The notes under the pieces: generated by a model
What the model was told of the DNA's origin: nothing
Databases searched by the model: none
What the model saw: only the letters and a program-made list of their open reading frames with translations
From: JBGLNJ01 sp034434835
Lineage (GTDB): Bacteria; Chloroflexota; Anaerolineae; Fen-1058
Assembly: GCA_034434835.1 (NCBI GenBank)
Contig: DAOTXX010000019.1
Coordinates: 61,730 to 125,729 of the forward strand
Direction of reading: 5' to 3'
DNA length: 64,000 nt
Shown: piece after piece, positions 28,227-37,101 of the stretch
Layout: every line of letters starts with the position of its first letter
Numbering within the stretch: the stretch's first letter is position 1
Translations under genes and position numbers: made by a program

Positions 28227-28279
28227 GACGTGGAGGGTGGAGCGTGGGGCGTGGAGGGTGGAGTGTGGAGCGTGGGACG
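28227..28279. repeat. G-rich tandem repeat upstream of hsdS
   Basis: Imperfect tandem of CGTGGAGGGTGGAG-like units directly before the hsdS start codon. An upstream in-frame GTG/ATG start at 28223 would translate it as a Gly/Trp/Arg-rich peptide, which looks artificial. Confidence 0.7.
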
Positions 28280-29734
28280 ATGACGTTGCCGCCAGGGTGG
28301 GTGTGGACGACACTGGGAGAAGTTTGTTTGCCGCCGCAATATGGCTGGACAACAAGTGCATCAGCCGACGGCAGTTTGCATTTGCTGAGAACGACTGACA
28401 TCACCTCTGGCAAGATTGACTGGGAATCTGTTCCGTTTTGTCGAGACGAGCCGCCGGATAAGGACAAGTATCTCTTGCGCGACGGGGATATTGTCATCTC
28501 ACGAGCTGGCTCTGTTGGATATAGTCATCTTGTAAAGAATCCTCGCTCTGCTGTTTTTGCCTCATACCTGATCCGTTTCAGACCATTGATACATGAGCAA
28601 TACGTTGCGTATTTTCTACAAAGCCCACCCTACTGGGAATCTATCTCGGAAAAAAGCCTCGGCATTGCGATCCCGAATGTAAACGCCTCGAAATTGAAGC
28701 AGATTGCTTTTCCTCTTGCTCCTCTACCCGAACAACGCCGCATCGTCGCCAAGATTGAGGAGCTGTTCACGCGGCTGGACGCGGGCGTGGCCGCGCTGAG
28801 GCGGGCGCAGGCCAACGTCAAACGCTACAAGGCTGCCGTGCTCAAGGCCGCGTGCGAAGGGCGGCTCGTCCCACAAGACCCCAACGACGAACCGGCATCG
28901 TCACTGCTGGAACGCATCCTGGCCGAACGTCGGAAAAAGTGGGAAGCGGACTTGCGCGCCAAAGGCCAAGACCCCAGCAAGGCCAAATATGTCCAACCCA
29001 AACCGCCGGATACGGACGGGTTGCCAGAGTTGCCGAGTGGGTGGTGTTGGGTTTCGTTGCCTCAGATTGGCAAACTGGCGCGAGGTAAGTCTAAGCATCG
29101 TCCTCGTAATGAGAAAAAGCTATTCGGGGGGCCTTATCCCTTTATCCAGACTGGCGAGATTCGACAAGCCAATGGCTTAATAACAACTTATACTGAAACC
29201 TACAGCGAATTTGGATTGGCTCAGAGTCGGCTTTGGCCCAAAGGCACATTGTGTATCACGATTGCGGCTAACATCGCTGAGACCGCAATCCTCGGCTTTG
29301 ACGCCTGTTTTCCCGACAGTGTGGTAGGTTTCGTTCCCGACGAAGGCGTGTGCGATGTTAACTTTGTGGAGTTTTTCATACGCACAGTGAAGCAGGACTT
29401 GGAGCAATATGCTCCGGCAACTGCTCAGAAAAACATCAACCTTGATACGTTGCAGAACTTGGCGGTTGCCTTTCCGCCTCTCGCCGAACAACATCGCATC
29501 GTGGCCGAAGTCGAGCGGCGGCTGTCGGTCGTGCAAAAGTTGGAAGCCGTCCTCGTCGCCAATCTCGCTCGCGCGGAACGTCTGCGCCAGTCCATCCTCA
29601 AGCAGGCGTTCGAGGGCAGGCTCGTCCCGCAAGACCCTAACGACGAACCGGCGAGCGTGTTGTTGGAAAAAATCAGGGCGCAGGCCAAAATATCACAGCG
29701 ACCTTCGGGTCGCCCCAGGAGAAAGCAACCATGA
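28280..29734 (+). CDS. hsdS: Type I restriction specificity subunit (HsdS)
   Basis: Start at 28280 (MTLPPGWVWTTLGEV), which matches typical HsdS N-termini. Two target-recognition domains (about 1-150 and 255-400), each followed by a conserved helical region. The duplicated sequences LPEQRRIVAKIE / LAEQHRIVAEVE and EGRLVPQDPNDEPAS (found twice) mark the pseudo-two-fold architecture, so recognition of a bipartite site is expected. ATGA overlap with the next gene. Confidence 0.95.
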   Translation: MTLPPGWVWTTLGEVCLPPQYGWTTSASADGSLHLLRTTDITSGKIDWESVPFCRDEPPDKDKYLLRDGDIVISRAGSVGYSHLVKNPRSAVFASYLIRFRPLIHEQYVAYFLQSPPYWESISEKSLGIAIPNVNASKLKQIAFPLAPLPEQRRIVAKIEELFTRLDAGVAALRRAQANVKRYKAAVLKAACEGRLVPQDPNDEPASSLLERILAERRKKWEADLRAKGQDPSKAKYVQPKPPDTDGLPELPSGWCWVSLPQIGKLARGKSKHRPRNEKKLFGGPYPFIQTGEIRQANGLITTYTETYSEFGLAQSRLWPKGTLCITIAANIAETAILGFDACFPDSVVGFVPDEGVCDVNFVEFFIRTVKQDLEQYAPATAQKNINLDTLQNLAVAFPPLAEQHRIVAEVERRLSVVQKLEAVLVANLARAERLRQSILKQAFEGRLVPQDPNDEPASVLLEKIRAQAKISQRPSGRPRRKQP

Positions 29735-30660
29735 GCAAAAAACACAAAAAGAAACCGTCGGCGTCCGGCCTTCCAGCCGTAGCCTTGCTGCGACCTCGCC
29801 TCGACGCGCTGTGGGGCCAAGAGGCGCTTGCGCGCAAAGAAGACAGCGCCGTGCGGGCTGACCTGGACGCGATGGCGCGCGGCGTCCGGCCGGATGCACT
29901 TTTTCTCACCATGTTGCAGGCCTATCTCGCCGCACCCGCCGAGTCGCAGGCGCGGCTGGACGCGATCGTGCCCGGCTGGCTGCGCGAGCGAGGTCATCAG
30001 GATACCCTGACCAAGATCGCCGCCGACGTCTCGCTGGCGGGCGATCTGCAAGAACGCGCGTTGGCCTGGCTGATGGCGGCGGGCGTCGAGACCAGCGCGC
30101 TGGCTCGTCCCCCGCAGACCGAGATGTTTTATCGCGCATACTTTTATGAAGATGACTCGCAGGCTACCCTCCATATCTTGTGGTATACCGATGCGCGCAA
30201 GACACACGTGCGGGGGTTCAACTTTTTGATTGACTACAACCCACCCTGGGATGGCGCTGTGAAGGACATTATCTTTTATCCGCAGCGAACGCCCCAGGGA
30301 GCGATCAAGGATTTCATCGAAATATGGAACCAGCGTGGTATGCGGCTCAAGTCCATCACGGCTATGGAGGCAAAACAGAAAGCTCTCAAAGCATTGGACT
30401 GCAATCGCAAATCGAACATCCGCCTGCCGCGCGATTTGATCGCCGCCCGCCAGCATCTGATCCGCCAGGTGCTCTCGCTGCCCGATGGCCCCAATACGCC
30501 CACCATCACGACGAAGGACATTGATTTTCTGTGTCGGAATGGTCAGCGGCCTGAAGAGATTATGCGCTTTGAGCAGACGGTGGGGCGACGGGTTCGGATG
30601 AAGGACGGCAAAGAGATCATCGTCATGGGCCATCCGCCAGGTTTTGACGAAGAGTGGTAA
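29731..30660 (+). CDS. Unknown protein translationally coupled to hsdS
   Basis: 309 aa. A Lys-rich N-terminus (MSKKHKKKPSASG) is followed by a helical half (about 15-130) and an alpha/beta half containing FYRAYFYEDDSQATLHILWY and HVRGFNFLIDYNPPWDGAVKDIIFYP. The C-terminus is charged (RVRMKDGKEIIVMGH). No family recognised. The start codon overlaps the hsdS stop, so it is made with HsdS and may be an accessory to the restriction system. The HEAT-like protein after hsdM is its possible counterpart. Confidence 0.75.
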   Translation: MSKKHKKKPSASGLPAVALLRPRLDALWGQEALARKEDSAVRADLDAMARGVRPDALFLTMLQAYLAAPAESQARLDAIVPGWLRERGHQDTLTKIAADVSLAGDLQERALAWLMAAGVETSALARPPQTEMFYRAYFYEDDSQATLHILWYTDARKTHVRGFNFLIDYNPPWDGAVKDIIFYPQRTPQGAIKDFIEIWNQRGMRLKSITAMEAKQKALKALDCNRKSNIRLPRDLIAARQHLIRQVLSLPDGPNTPTITTKDIDFLCRNGQRPEEIMRFEQTVGRRVRMKDGKEIIVMGHPPGFDEEW

Positions 30661-30719
30661 GGCGCACGCACATTCAGACCTTCCCGCGCTTGCAGCCGGT
30701 GGATGAGCTGTTGCGCCAG

Positions 30720-30890
30720 GTGCCCCCTTTGTAGGGGCGCCCCTTGCGGTCGCCCTATGGCAGGGGCACCCCCTAAAATTGCGCTTTTCTCCTGTCAACG
30801 AATATTGAACGAATAAACGAATAGGCCCGCTGGCCGCGCTCATTCGTTGATTCGTTGCGCCGAAGGCAATTCGTTGACAGGGATGAGGGC
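30720..30890. repeat. Repeat cluster: GTAGGGGCGCC element and ACGAAT hairpin
   Basis: GTAGGGGCGCCCCTTGCGG...CAGGGGCACCCCC at 30732-30773 is related to the in-frame insert of hsdR (26741-26805). 30791-30881 is a long hairpin: CCTGTCAACGAAT and ATTCGTTGACAGG form the ends, with repeated AACGAATA inside. This segment lies next to a RAYT transposase remnant. Confidence 0.7.
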
Positions 30891-30928
30891 AAATACAAAA
30901 GCGCGAAACATGACCGTGCTCAGTATAT

Positions 30929-31165
30929 ATCACAGGTGTTTATCAGTTGGGCTGGCCACCTTTTGATAAGCGTGTACGGCAGCGCAATTACTACGAGCAC
31001 ATCATCCGCAACGATATCGGATTGAACGCGGTCCGACGCTACATCCGAGACAACCCGCTGCAATGGGCGCTGGACCGGGACAACCCCGATAACATTCGTC
31101 GCTTGCCGGTTCCGACCTCCATCGAAGACTATTGGGCTGAGATCGAAGCGCTGTTTGAGGAATAG
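30929..31165 (+). pseudogene. C-terminal fragment of a REP-associated (Y1/IS200-like) transposase
   Basis: QLGWPPFDKRVRQRNYYEHIIRNDIGLNAVRRYIRDNPLQW is the conserved C-terminal part of RAYT/Y1 transposases (RNYYEHIIR, YIxxNPLxW). The N-terminal HUH motif and the catalytic Tyr region are missing, so it is a remnant. RAYTs act on palindromic REP repeats, which are abundant immediately upstream. Confidence 0.85.
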
Positions 31166-31170
31166 ATGAC

Positions 31171-31311
31171 ATGTCTTTTCAATCTTCAACCCTCGTCCAA
31201 CGCCTGTGGAATTACTGCAACGTCCTGCGCGACGACGGCGTCTCGTACGGCGATTACGTCGAACAACTGACGTATCTGCTCTTTCCCAAGATGGCCGATG
31301 AGCAGACGCGG
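31171..31311 (+). pseudogene. Truncated duplicate of the 5' end of hsdM
   Basis: The first ~47 codons are nearly identical to those of the intact hsdM at 31790, with only a few base changes over about 140 bp (for example one Leu to Pro). The match ends after MADEQ and the frame continues into unrelated sequence to 31443. Not functional as a methyltransferase. Confidence 0.9.
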
Positions 31312-31345
31312 GAATCGGTCAGGTTTGTCCCAGCGCGAGGGAAGA

Positions 31346-31483
31346 TCAAGCCTGTGGTAAGAGCGCCTCGATCTCACGGATCACGAAAGGCAGGTTCGGA
31401 GCGGAAAAGCTCAAACCAGGGGCAGGAACGCGGTGGTGCTTGATGTCGGGTGGGATATGCTTGTGGTGCGGGTCTTGGCGCGA
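31346..31483 (-). pseudogene. C-terminal remnant of a DUF6516-like toxin
   Basis: The reverse strand encodes DPHHKHIPPDIKHHRVPAPG and then LSFSAPNLPFVIREIEALL before a stop at 31346. This looks like the C-terminus of a small toxin family found next to genes like the one below. It has no start of its own, and its 5' part is deleted into the neighbouring frame. Confidence 0.55.
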
Positions 31484-31704
31484 AGGGATGCGATAACGGC
31501 CTGGTATTGCTCACGGCGGCGCAGCCAGAGCTTGTAGGCGCTGGCCCAGGCAGTCCAATCGCGCACCCAGGCTTCGTCCAACGGCTCTTCGCCCTGGGTG
31601 TAGGACTCGTAAAAGGTTTCGGACAGCACGCCATATTTGCGCTCGTAAGTGCGCATCTCGTCCTCGAGCGCGTAAATATCCTGTAAAATATCGTCAAGTG
31701 TCAT
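31411..31704 (-). CDS. Small helical antitoxin-like protein, 3' end altered
   Basis: From the ATG at 31704 (GAGG upstream on this strand): TLDDILQDIYALEDEMRTYERKYG and AWVRDWTAWASAYKLWLRRREQY, two charged helices. The last ~25 residues read out of frame through the toxin remnant, so the natural C-terminus has been lost or replaced. Located between the truncated and intact hsdM copies on the opposite strand. Confidence 0.55.
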   Translation of the reverse strand: MTLDDILQDIYALEDEMRTYERKYGVLSETFYESYTQGEEPLDEAWVRDWTAWASAYKLWLRRREQYQAVIASLRAKTRTTSISHPTSSTTAFLPLV

Positions 31705-31789
31705 TGGATCGCCTCGGCCAATTGCTGACAGAATCAATGTCAAGATTATAACTCAGACAAGAACATACGACAAGCCAAGTGGAGCACGG

Positions 31790-33271
31790 ATGTCTAATCA
31801 ATCCTCGACCCTCGTCCAACGCCTGTGGAATTACTGCAACGTCCTGCGCGACGACGGCGTCTCGTACGGCGATTACGTCGAACAACTGACGTACCTGCTC
31901 TTTCTCAAGATGGCCGACGAGCAGGTGCGCGAGCTGGGCAAACCGAGCGCCATCCCGCCCGAGTTGGGCTGGCCGAGCCTGCTGCGGCTCGACGGCGACG
32001 CGCTCGAAACACATTACCGTCACATCCTGACTGAGCTGGGCAAAGGTGCGGGCCTGATCGGCGTCATCTTTCGCAAGGCGCAGAACCGCATCCAGGACCC
32101 GGCCAAGCTCAAGCGGCTGATCGAGATGATTGACGGCGAAACGTGGACCGGGCTGGACATTGACGTCAAGGGCGACATTTACGAAGGGCTGCTGGAAAAG
32201 AACGCGCAAGACATCAAATCCGGTGCGGGGCAATATTTTACGCCGCGCCCGCTCATCAAGGCCATCGTGGACGTGATGCGCCCGCAGCCGGGCCAGACGA
32301 TCGCCGATCCGGCGTGCGGCACGGGCGGCTTTTTGCTCGCCGCGCACGATTACATCGTGCAGCATCACGGCCCACTCGACCGCGACCAGTGGGATCACCT
32401 GCGGCACAAGGCACTGCACGGTTGGGAGATTGTGGACGACGCCGCGCGGCTGTGCGTGATGAACCTCTACCTGCACGGCATCGGCGCGAATGGCGGCGAA
32501 AGCCCGATCCGCGTGGCCGACAGCCTGGCGGCCGACCCTGGTCTGCGCTTTGATATGGTGTTGACCAATCCCCCGTTCGGCAAAAAGAGCAGCGTGGCGA
32601 TCATCGGACAAGCGGGCGAGGTCAAACGCGAGTCGCAGACCATCGTGCGGGATGATTTCTGGACCTCCACGAGCAACAAGCAGCTCAACTTTGTCCAGCA
32701 CGTCAAGACGCTGCTGGCGATCCACGGCAAGGCGGCCGTCGTCGTGCCGGACAATGTCTTGTTCGAGGGCGGCGCGGGCGAGACGATCCGTCGCAAGCTG
32801 CTGCACGAGTGCGACGTGCACACGCTCTTGCGTTTGCCGACAGGCATCTTTTACGCGCAGGGCGTCAAAGCGAACGTCTTGTTCTTTGATCGCAAGCCCG
32901 CGAGCGAAAAGCCGTGGACGACCCAGTTGTGGATTTACGACCTGCGCACCAATCAGGATTTTTCGCTCAAGCAGAACCCGCTGGCGCGCGAGCACCTGGA
33001 CGAGTTCGTCGCATGTTTCGAGCCGGGCCATCGCCACCAGCGCACGCCGACGTGGTCGGAAGAAAATCTGCAAGGCCGTTGGCGAGCCTATACGTATGAG
33101 GAACTGTTGGCGCGCGATAAAGTCAATCTGGACATCTTTTGGCTGCGGGACGAATCGCTGGAAGATACGGCCAGCCTGCCCGAGCCAGATGTCCTGGCTG
33201 CCGAGATCGTTGAGGACTTGCAAGCGGCATTGGAGCAATTTGCCGAGATCACCGACGATTTGAGGGAGTAA
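31790..33271 (+). CDS. hsdM: Type I restriction modification N6-adenine methyltransferase subunit (HsdM)
   Basis: 493 aa. N-terminal HsdM helical domain (SSTLVQRLWNYCNVLRDDG...YLLFLKMADEQ), GAGQYFTPRPLIKAIVDVM, SAM motif DPACGTGGF at 173-181 and catalytic NPPF at 260-263, with FWTSTSNKQLNFVQH and VVVPDNVLFEGGAG downstream. Works with HsdS and HsdR to methylate adenine in the target. Separated from hsdS by about 2 kb of scarred DNA. Its 5' end is duplicated at 31171. Followed 3 bp later by the HEAT-like gene. Confidence 0.97.
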   Translation: MSNQSSTLVQRLWNYCNVLRDDGVSYGDYVEQLTYLLFLKMADEQVRELGKPSAIPPELGWPSLLRLDGDALETHYRHILTELGKGAGLIGVIFRKAQNRIQDPAKLKRLIEMIDGETWTGLDIDVKGDIYEGLLEKNAQDIKSGAGQYFTPRPLIKAIVDVMRPQPGQTIADPACGTGGFLLAAHDYIVQHHGPLDRDQWDHLRHKALHGWEIVDDAARLCVMNLYLHGIGANGGESPIRVADSLAADPGLRFDMVLTNPPFGKKSSVAIIGQAGEVKRESQTIVRDDFWTSTSNKQLNFVQHVKTLLAIHGKAAVVVPDNVLFEGGAGETIRRKLLHECDVHTLLRLPTGIFYAQGVKANVLFFDRKPASEKPWTTQLWIYDLRTNQDFSLKQNPLAREHLDEFVACFEPGHRHQRTPTWSEENLQGRWRAYTYEELLARDKVNLDIFWLRDESLEDTASLPEPDVLAAEIVEDLQAALEQFAEITDDLRE

Positions 33272-33274
33272 AAG

Positions 33275-34123
33275 ATGAGTGCATACAATTATCAGCCCCC
33301 CGTGGATAAGCTGCTCACATGGGGCGACCCACGCAAAACGCGCGACCGGTGGCCGGCTAGTTCCGCATACGACGTCGGCCCGGAGCACATCCCTGAGCTG
33401 ATCCGGATGGCAACGGACGAGGCCCTGCACACCGCCAGGTCGGATAGCCAGGAGGTGTGGGCGCCGATACACGCCTGGCGAGCGTTGGGACAGTTGCGCG
33501 CCGAATCCGCGGTCGAGCCGCTCGTCAGCCTGATGCATCGGATTGACGATGACGATGACGAATGGGCACAGGAGGATTTTCCGCACGTCTTTGGGATGAT
33601 TGGCCCGGCGGCCATCCCTGCGCTGGGGGCCTATCTGGCCGATTCATCACGCGGCCTGTGGGCACGTGTGACGGCTGCACTCAGCCTGGCCACCATCGGC
33701 CAGCAGCATCCCGATTCCCGCGCCAAATGTGTGGCTGCCCTTATGCAACAGTTGGAACATTTTGAAGACAATGACAGGACACTCAACGCTGAGGTGATCG
33801 CTGCCCTGCTTGACTTGAAGGCGGTCGAGGCAGCGCCGATCATGGAACGCGCCTTTGCGGCCAGGCGGGTCGAACTGGCGGTGGCGGGCGATTGGGAGGA
33901 TGTGCAAATCGAGCTGGGGTTGGGGCAAACACGAGCCACTCCCAAGCCCAACTATTTGGAGGATGCGCTTGGTCCAGAGCTGGCCGCCAAGCTCGCCGAG
34001 CTGTCTCAACTCATATCATCCAGCCAACCTCAGTCCCGGCCCAAGCGCAGGAAGGCCCAAAAGCGAGACAAGCGCAAACAGCAAGAGCCGCGCAGCCAAA
34101 GGCATGGCAAGTCTAAAAAGTGA
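33275..34123 (+). CDS. HEAT-repeat-like (DUF1186-type) protein with basic tail
   Basis: 282 aa. Helical repeat units: VWAPIHAWRALGQLRAESAVEPLV, HVFGMIGPAAIPALGAYLAD, RVTAALSLATIGQQHPDSRAK, EVIAALLDLKAVEAAPIMERAF. The last ~35 residues are Lys/Arg/Gln-rich (RPKRRKAQKRDKRKQQ) and could bind nucleic acid. It starts 3 bp after the hsdM stop and is therefore co-translated with it. An adaptor role in the restriction locus is possible but unproven. Confidence 0.75.
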   Translation: MSAYNYQPPVDKLLTWGDPRKTRDRWPASSAYDVGPEHIPELIRMATDEALHTARSDSQEVWAPIHAWRALGQLRAESAVEPLVSLMHRIDDDDDEWAQEDFPHVFGMIGPAAIPALGAYLADSSRGLWARVTAALSLATIGQQHPDSRAKCVAALMQQLEHFEDNDRTLNAEVIAALLDLKAVEAAPIMERAFAARRVELAVAGDWEDVQIELGLGQTRATPKPNYLEDALGPELAAKLAELSQLISSSQPQSRPKRRKAQKRDKRKQQEPRSQRHGKSKK

Positions 34124-34145
34124 AAATGACAGAGGAGTACACACC

Positions 34146-35300
34146 ATGATCGCCAAACGTGCCCAAGAGATCGCCCCTTTCCTCGTCATGGACGTTCTGG
34201 AAAGAGCACACGCTATGGAAAAGGAGGGGATTCACATCATTCACCTGGAAGTGGGCGAGCCGGATTTCGACACGCCGCAGTGCGTCAAGGAGGCGGCCTG
34301 CCGCGCGCTGGCCGAAGGACATACACACTATACTCACAGCCTGGGCCTGTTGGAGCTGCGCGAGGCGATCAGCCGACATTACCTCAAGACGTACAATGTC
34401 CAGGTCTCGCCCGATCAGATCGTGGTCACCTCGGGCACTTCGCCCGCCATGTTCCTGATCTTTGCGGCGCTGCTCGAAAAAGGCGATGAGGTGATCCTCT
34501 CCGACCCGCATTACGCTTGCTACCCCAGTTTCATCAACTTTATCCAGGGCGTCCCAGTGAATGTGCCGGTGTATGAAAAAGATGGCTTTCAATATCGGCC
34601 CGAGTCCATCCGGCGCAAGATCACCAAAAAGACCAAAGCCATCCTGATCAACTCGCCGTCCAACCCGACCGGCAATCTTTTGTCCGAAGAACGCATGCGG
34701 GCGATTGCTCGATTTTCGCCCTACATCGTATCGGACGAAATCTATCACGGCCTGGTCTATGAGGGCCAGGAGCACTCGATCCTGGAATTCACCGACCGGG
34801 CTTTTGTCCTGAACGGCTTTTCCAAGCTGTACGCCATGACAGGGCTGAGGTTGGGCTATCTGATCGCGCCCCCACCGTTCATCCGCCCCATCCAGAAAAT
34901 CCAGCAAAACTTTTTCATCTCGGCCAATTCGGTGGTGCAGAGGGCGGGCATTGCGGCGCTCGAACAGACCGAGGCCGACGTCGCCCGCATGAAGCGCCTG
35001 TATGACGAGCGAAGGCGGTACATCGTCAAACGCCTCAAGGAGCTGGGATTGGGGATCACGGTCGAGCCGACCGGGGCCTTTTACGTGTTTGCGAACGTCA
35101 AGCACGTCTCGAAAGATTCGTACCAGCTCGCTTTCGACATCCTGGAAAAGGCGCACGTGGGCGTGACGCCGGGCATTGACTTTGGCCGACACGGCGAAGG
35201 CTACCTCCGGTTTTCGTATGCCAACTCGATGGAGAACATTGTCGAAGGCCTGAACCGGCTGGAGCGTTATTTGAACCAAAAGAGAGATAAGCATGTCTGA
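34146..35300 (+). CDS. PLP-dependent class I/II aminotransferase (AspC-like)
   Basis: 384 aa. LEVGEPDFDTPQCVKEAA, HYTHSLGLLELREAIS, VTSGTSPAMFLIFAALL, INSPSNPTGNLLS, SDEIYHGLVYEG, and PLP lysine Lys227 in NGFSKLYAMTGLRLGY. The C-terminal Arg region is in GEGYLRFSYANS. Substrate could be aspartate, alanine or an aromatic amino acid; the sequence does not decide. ACAGAGGAGTACACACC precedes the ATG. The end overlaps the next gene by 8 bp. Confidence 0.92.
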   Translation: MIAKRAQEIAPFLVMDVLERAHAMEKEGIHIIHLEVGEPDFDTPQCVKEAACRALAEGHTHYTHSLGLLELREAISRHYLKTYNVQVSPDQIVVTSGTSPAMFLIFAALLEKGDEVILSDPHYACYPSFINFIQGVPVNVPVYEKDGFQYRPESIRRKITKKTKAILINSPSNPTGNLLSEERMRAIARFSPYIVSDEIYHGLVYEGQEHSILEFTDRAFVLNGFSKLYAMTGLRLGYLIAPPPFIRPIQKIQQNFFISANSVVQRAGIAALEQTEADVARMKRLYDERRRYIVKRLKELGLGITVEPTGAFYVFANVKHVSKDSYQLAFDILEKAHVGVTPGIDFGRHGEGYLRFSYANSMENIVEGLNRLERYLNQKRDKHV

Positions 35301-36615
35301 AGATGTACGGGGGTTGCTCGTGCGCGGCATCGCCGCAGCCAAAGCAAAGGAAAAAGACCAAGCTCGCTTTTACCTCGAATGGGTTTTGCGCCGGGGCGAT
35401 GCTGATCTCGAGCAACAAGTAGACGCCTGGCTGTGGCTCAGCCAGATCACAGACGATCCGGCCAAGAAACGCGAGTGTTTGGAACAGGTCCTGGCGATCA
35501 ACCCGGCGCACCCGCTGGCCCGGCGCGGCATGGCGATCCTGCAAGGTCGGCTCAAGCCAGAAGACGTGATGGACGACCGCCAGCCCGTCCAGCCAGTTCA
35601 GCCTTCCGCGCCTAGCCAAGTCCGGCGATACGTCTGCCCCAAGTGTGGCGGCAAGATGACATTCGATCCCCAAAAGCGCGCACTGGCTTGCGAGCACTGC
35701 GGTCATACGATGCACGAATACCAGGCCATCATGAGCGGCGCGCTTGTGACCGAGGTTCAGGAGCGCGATTTCTTTGCCACGTTGCCCACCGTCCAGGCCC
35801 ACCGCTGGGAAATCCCGACGGAGCGCGCGCTCACTTGCAAAGGCTGCGGGGCGCTGTTTACCTTGCCCCCGGCCCAAGTCTCCGGCGCCTGTCCCTTTTG
35901 CGAATCGCCCCACGTCATTCAGACCGGCGCAGAGCGCGAGCTGATCCAGCCCGAAGGTATCCTGCCGTTCCAGTTCGACGCGGACCGGGCGCTTCACATT
36001 GCGCGTCAATGGTTGAAGAAACGATCCTTCCGGCCGGGCGACCTGGACCAGAAATCGGCCCTCGCCCGACCACGCGGCGTCTATATGCCGTTCTGGACTT
36101 TTGACATCGGCGGCCAGGTCAAATGGCACGCGACGATTGAAAAAGATCGTCAAGTGATCCATCGTGACGACCTCTATCTGGTAGATCACGATGACCTGCT
36201 CGTGCCGGGCACCCACTCGCTGCCGCCCGATACGCTGAACAAACTGTCCAATTTCGACACGCGCGCCCTGGTGCCGTACTCTCCGGACTTGCTCGCCAAC
36301 TGGCCGACTGAAATTTATCAAATCCCGCTGGCGGATGCTTCGCTCGTCGCCCGCCAGCGTGCCTTGGAGGCTGCCAGGACACGCATCCGTGATTATATCC
36401 TCAGCGCCGAGAACGTGCGCGACCTGAACTGCAGCAGCCTCGGCATCGTCATCAACACCTACAAGTTGGTTCTGCTGCCAGTCTATGTGGCGGGCTACCG
36501 TTACCAGGGCCGTTATTTTTCTTTGGGCATCAACGGCCAGACCGGTCAGGTAGGCGGAAACGTCCCGCGCAGCCAGGTTCAAAAACTACTGGCCTGGGTC
36601 CTGGGCGAAGAATAA
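35293..36615 (+). CDS. TPR / zinc-ribbon protein
   Basis: 440 aa. N-terminal TPR-like helices (residues 1-85, WLWLSQITDDPAKKRECLEQVLAINP). Zinc ribbon 1 has YVCPKCGGKM and LACEHCGHTM (about 114-140); zinc ribbon 2 has LTCKGCGALF and GACPFCESPH (about 182-215). The C-terminal domain is beta-rich with Trp/Tyr (YMPFWTFDIGGQVKWHATIE, VLLPVYVAGYRYQGRYFSLGING). Two ribbons and this C-terminal domain recall hypothetical primosome-helicase-like zinc proteins, but without a helicase. Translationally coupled to the aminotransferase by overlap. Confidence 0.75.
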   Translation: MSEDVRGLLVRGIAAAKAKEKDQARFYLEWVLRRGDADLEQQVDAWLWLSQITDDPAKKRECLEQVLAINPAHPLARRGMAILQGRLKPEDVMDDRQPVQPVQPSAPSQVRRYVCPKCGGKMTFDPQKRALACEHCGHTMHEYQAIMSGALVTEVQERDFFATLPTVQAHRWEIPTERALTCKGCGALFTLPPAQVSGACPFCESPHVIQTGAERELIQPEGILPFQFDADRALHIARQWLKKRSFRPGDLDQKSALARPRGVYMPFWTFDIGGQVKWHATIEKDRQVIHRDDLYLVDHDDLLVPGTHSLPPDTLNKLSNFDTRALVPYSPDLLANWPTEIYQIPLADASLVARQRALEAARTRIRDYILSAENVRDLNCSSLGIVINTYKLVLLPVYVAGYRYQGRYFSLGINGQTGQVGGNVPRSQVQKLLAWVLGEE

Positions 36616-36672
36616 AGAGCAGCGCGGGCCACTCGGCCAAATAACACGACGATCACTTTATGGGGGCCATCC

Positions 36673-37059
36673 ATGAACAAACAAGAAGCTACCGAGTTCG
36701 TCATCAAGGAATTGAAAAAGCAGCGCCATCGCAACGACATCATCATGGACTTGTGCCAACAGACGGGCGGCTCGTGGGAGCAGGCGCAGCAATTTGTCCA
36801 GAAGGTCGAAGCCGAGCATCGCCAAGAGATTGCCGCCGGCACAGCTCCACTGTTAGTGATAATCGGCGTGCTGATCGTCGTCGGTGGACTGGGCCTGGTG
36901 GCCTACGCCGTTTTTTACACCTGGCGCGGCACGTTACTGGGCGCCCCTGGCATTCCGATCCCCGGCGCGGGCAACCTCATTTACACCGGCACCGGCCTGG
37001 CCATGATGGCGGGAGGCGCCATCGGCATTCTGCGGGCGCTTCGGCAACTCGTGAAATAG
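36673..37059 (+). CDS. Small membrane protein with N-terminal helical domain
   Basis: 128 aa. Residues 1-55 are a soluble helical domain (EATEFVIKELKKQRHRNDIIMDLCQ...), followed by two transmembrane helices, LLVIIGVLIVVGGLGLVAYAVF and a Gly/Ala/Met-rich one (TGLAMMAGGAIGILRAL). Function unknown. A terminator follows directly, so it ends this transcription unit. Confidence 0.7.
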   Translation: MNKQEATEFVIKELKKQRHRNDIIMDLCQQTGGSWEQAQQFVQKVEAEHRQEIAAGTAPLLVIIGVLIVVGGLGLVAYAVFYTWRGTLLGAPGIPIPGAGNLIYTGTGLAMMAGGAIGILRALRQLVK

Positions 37060-37070
37060 CACGCTCATCG

Positions 37071-37101
37071 GAAACCCGTCTTCTCAGAGAAGACGGGTTT
37101 C
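37071..37101 (+). terminator. Perfect 15-bp stem terminator hairpin
   Basis: GAAACCCGTCTTCTC and GAGAAGACGGGTTTC pair perfectly around a minimal loop; TTTCTCC follows. Ends the unit 34146-37059. Confidence 0.75.
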
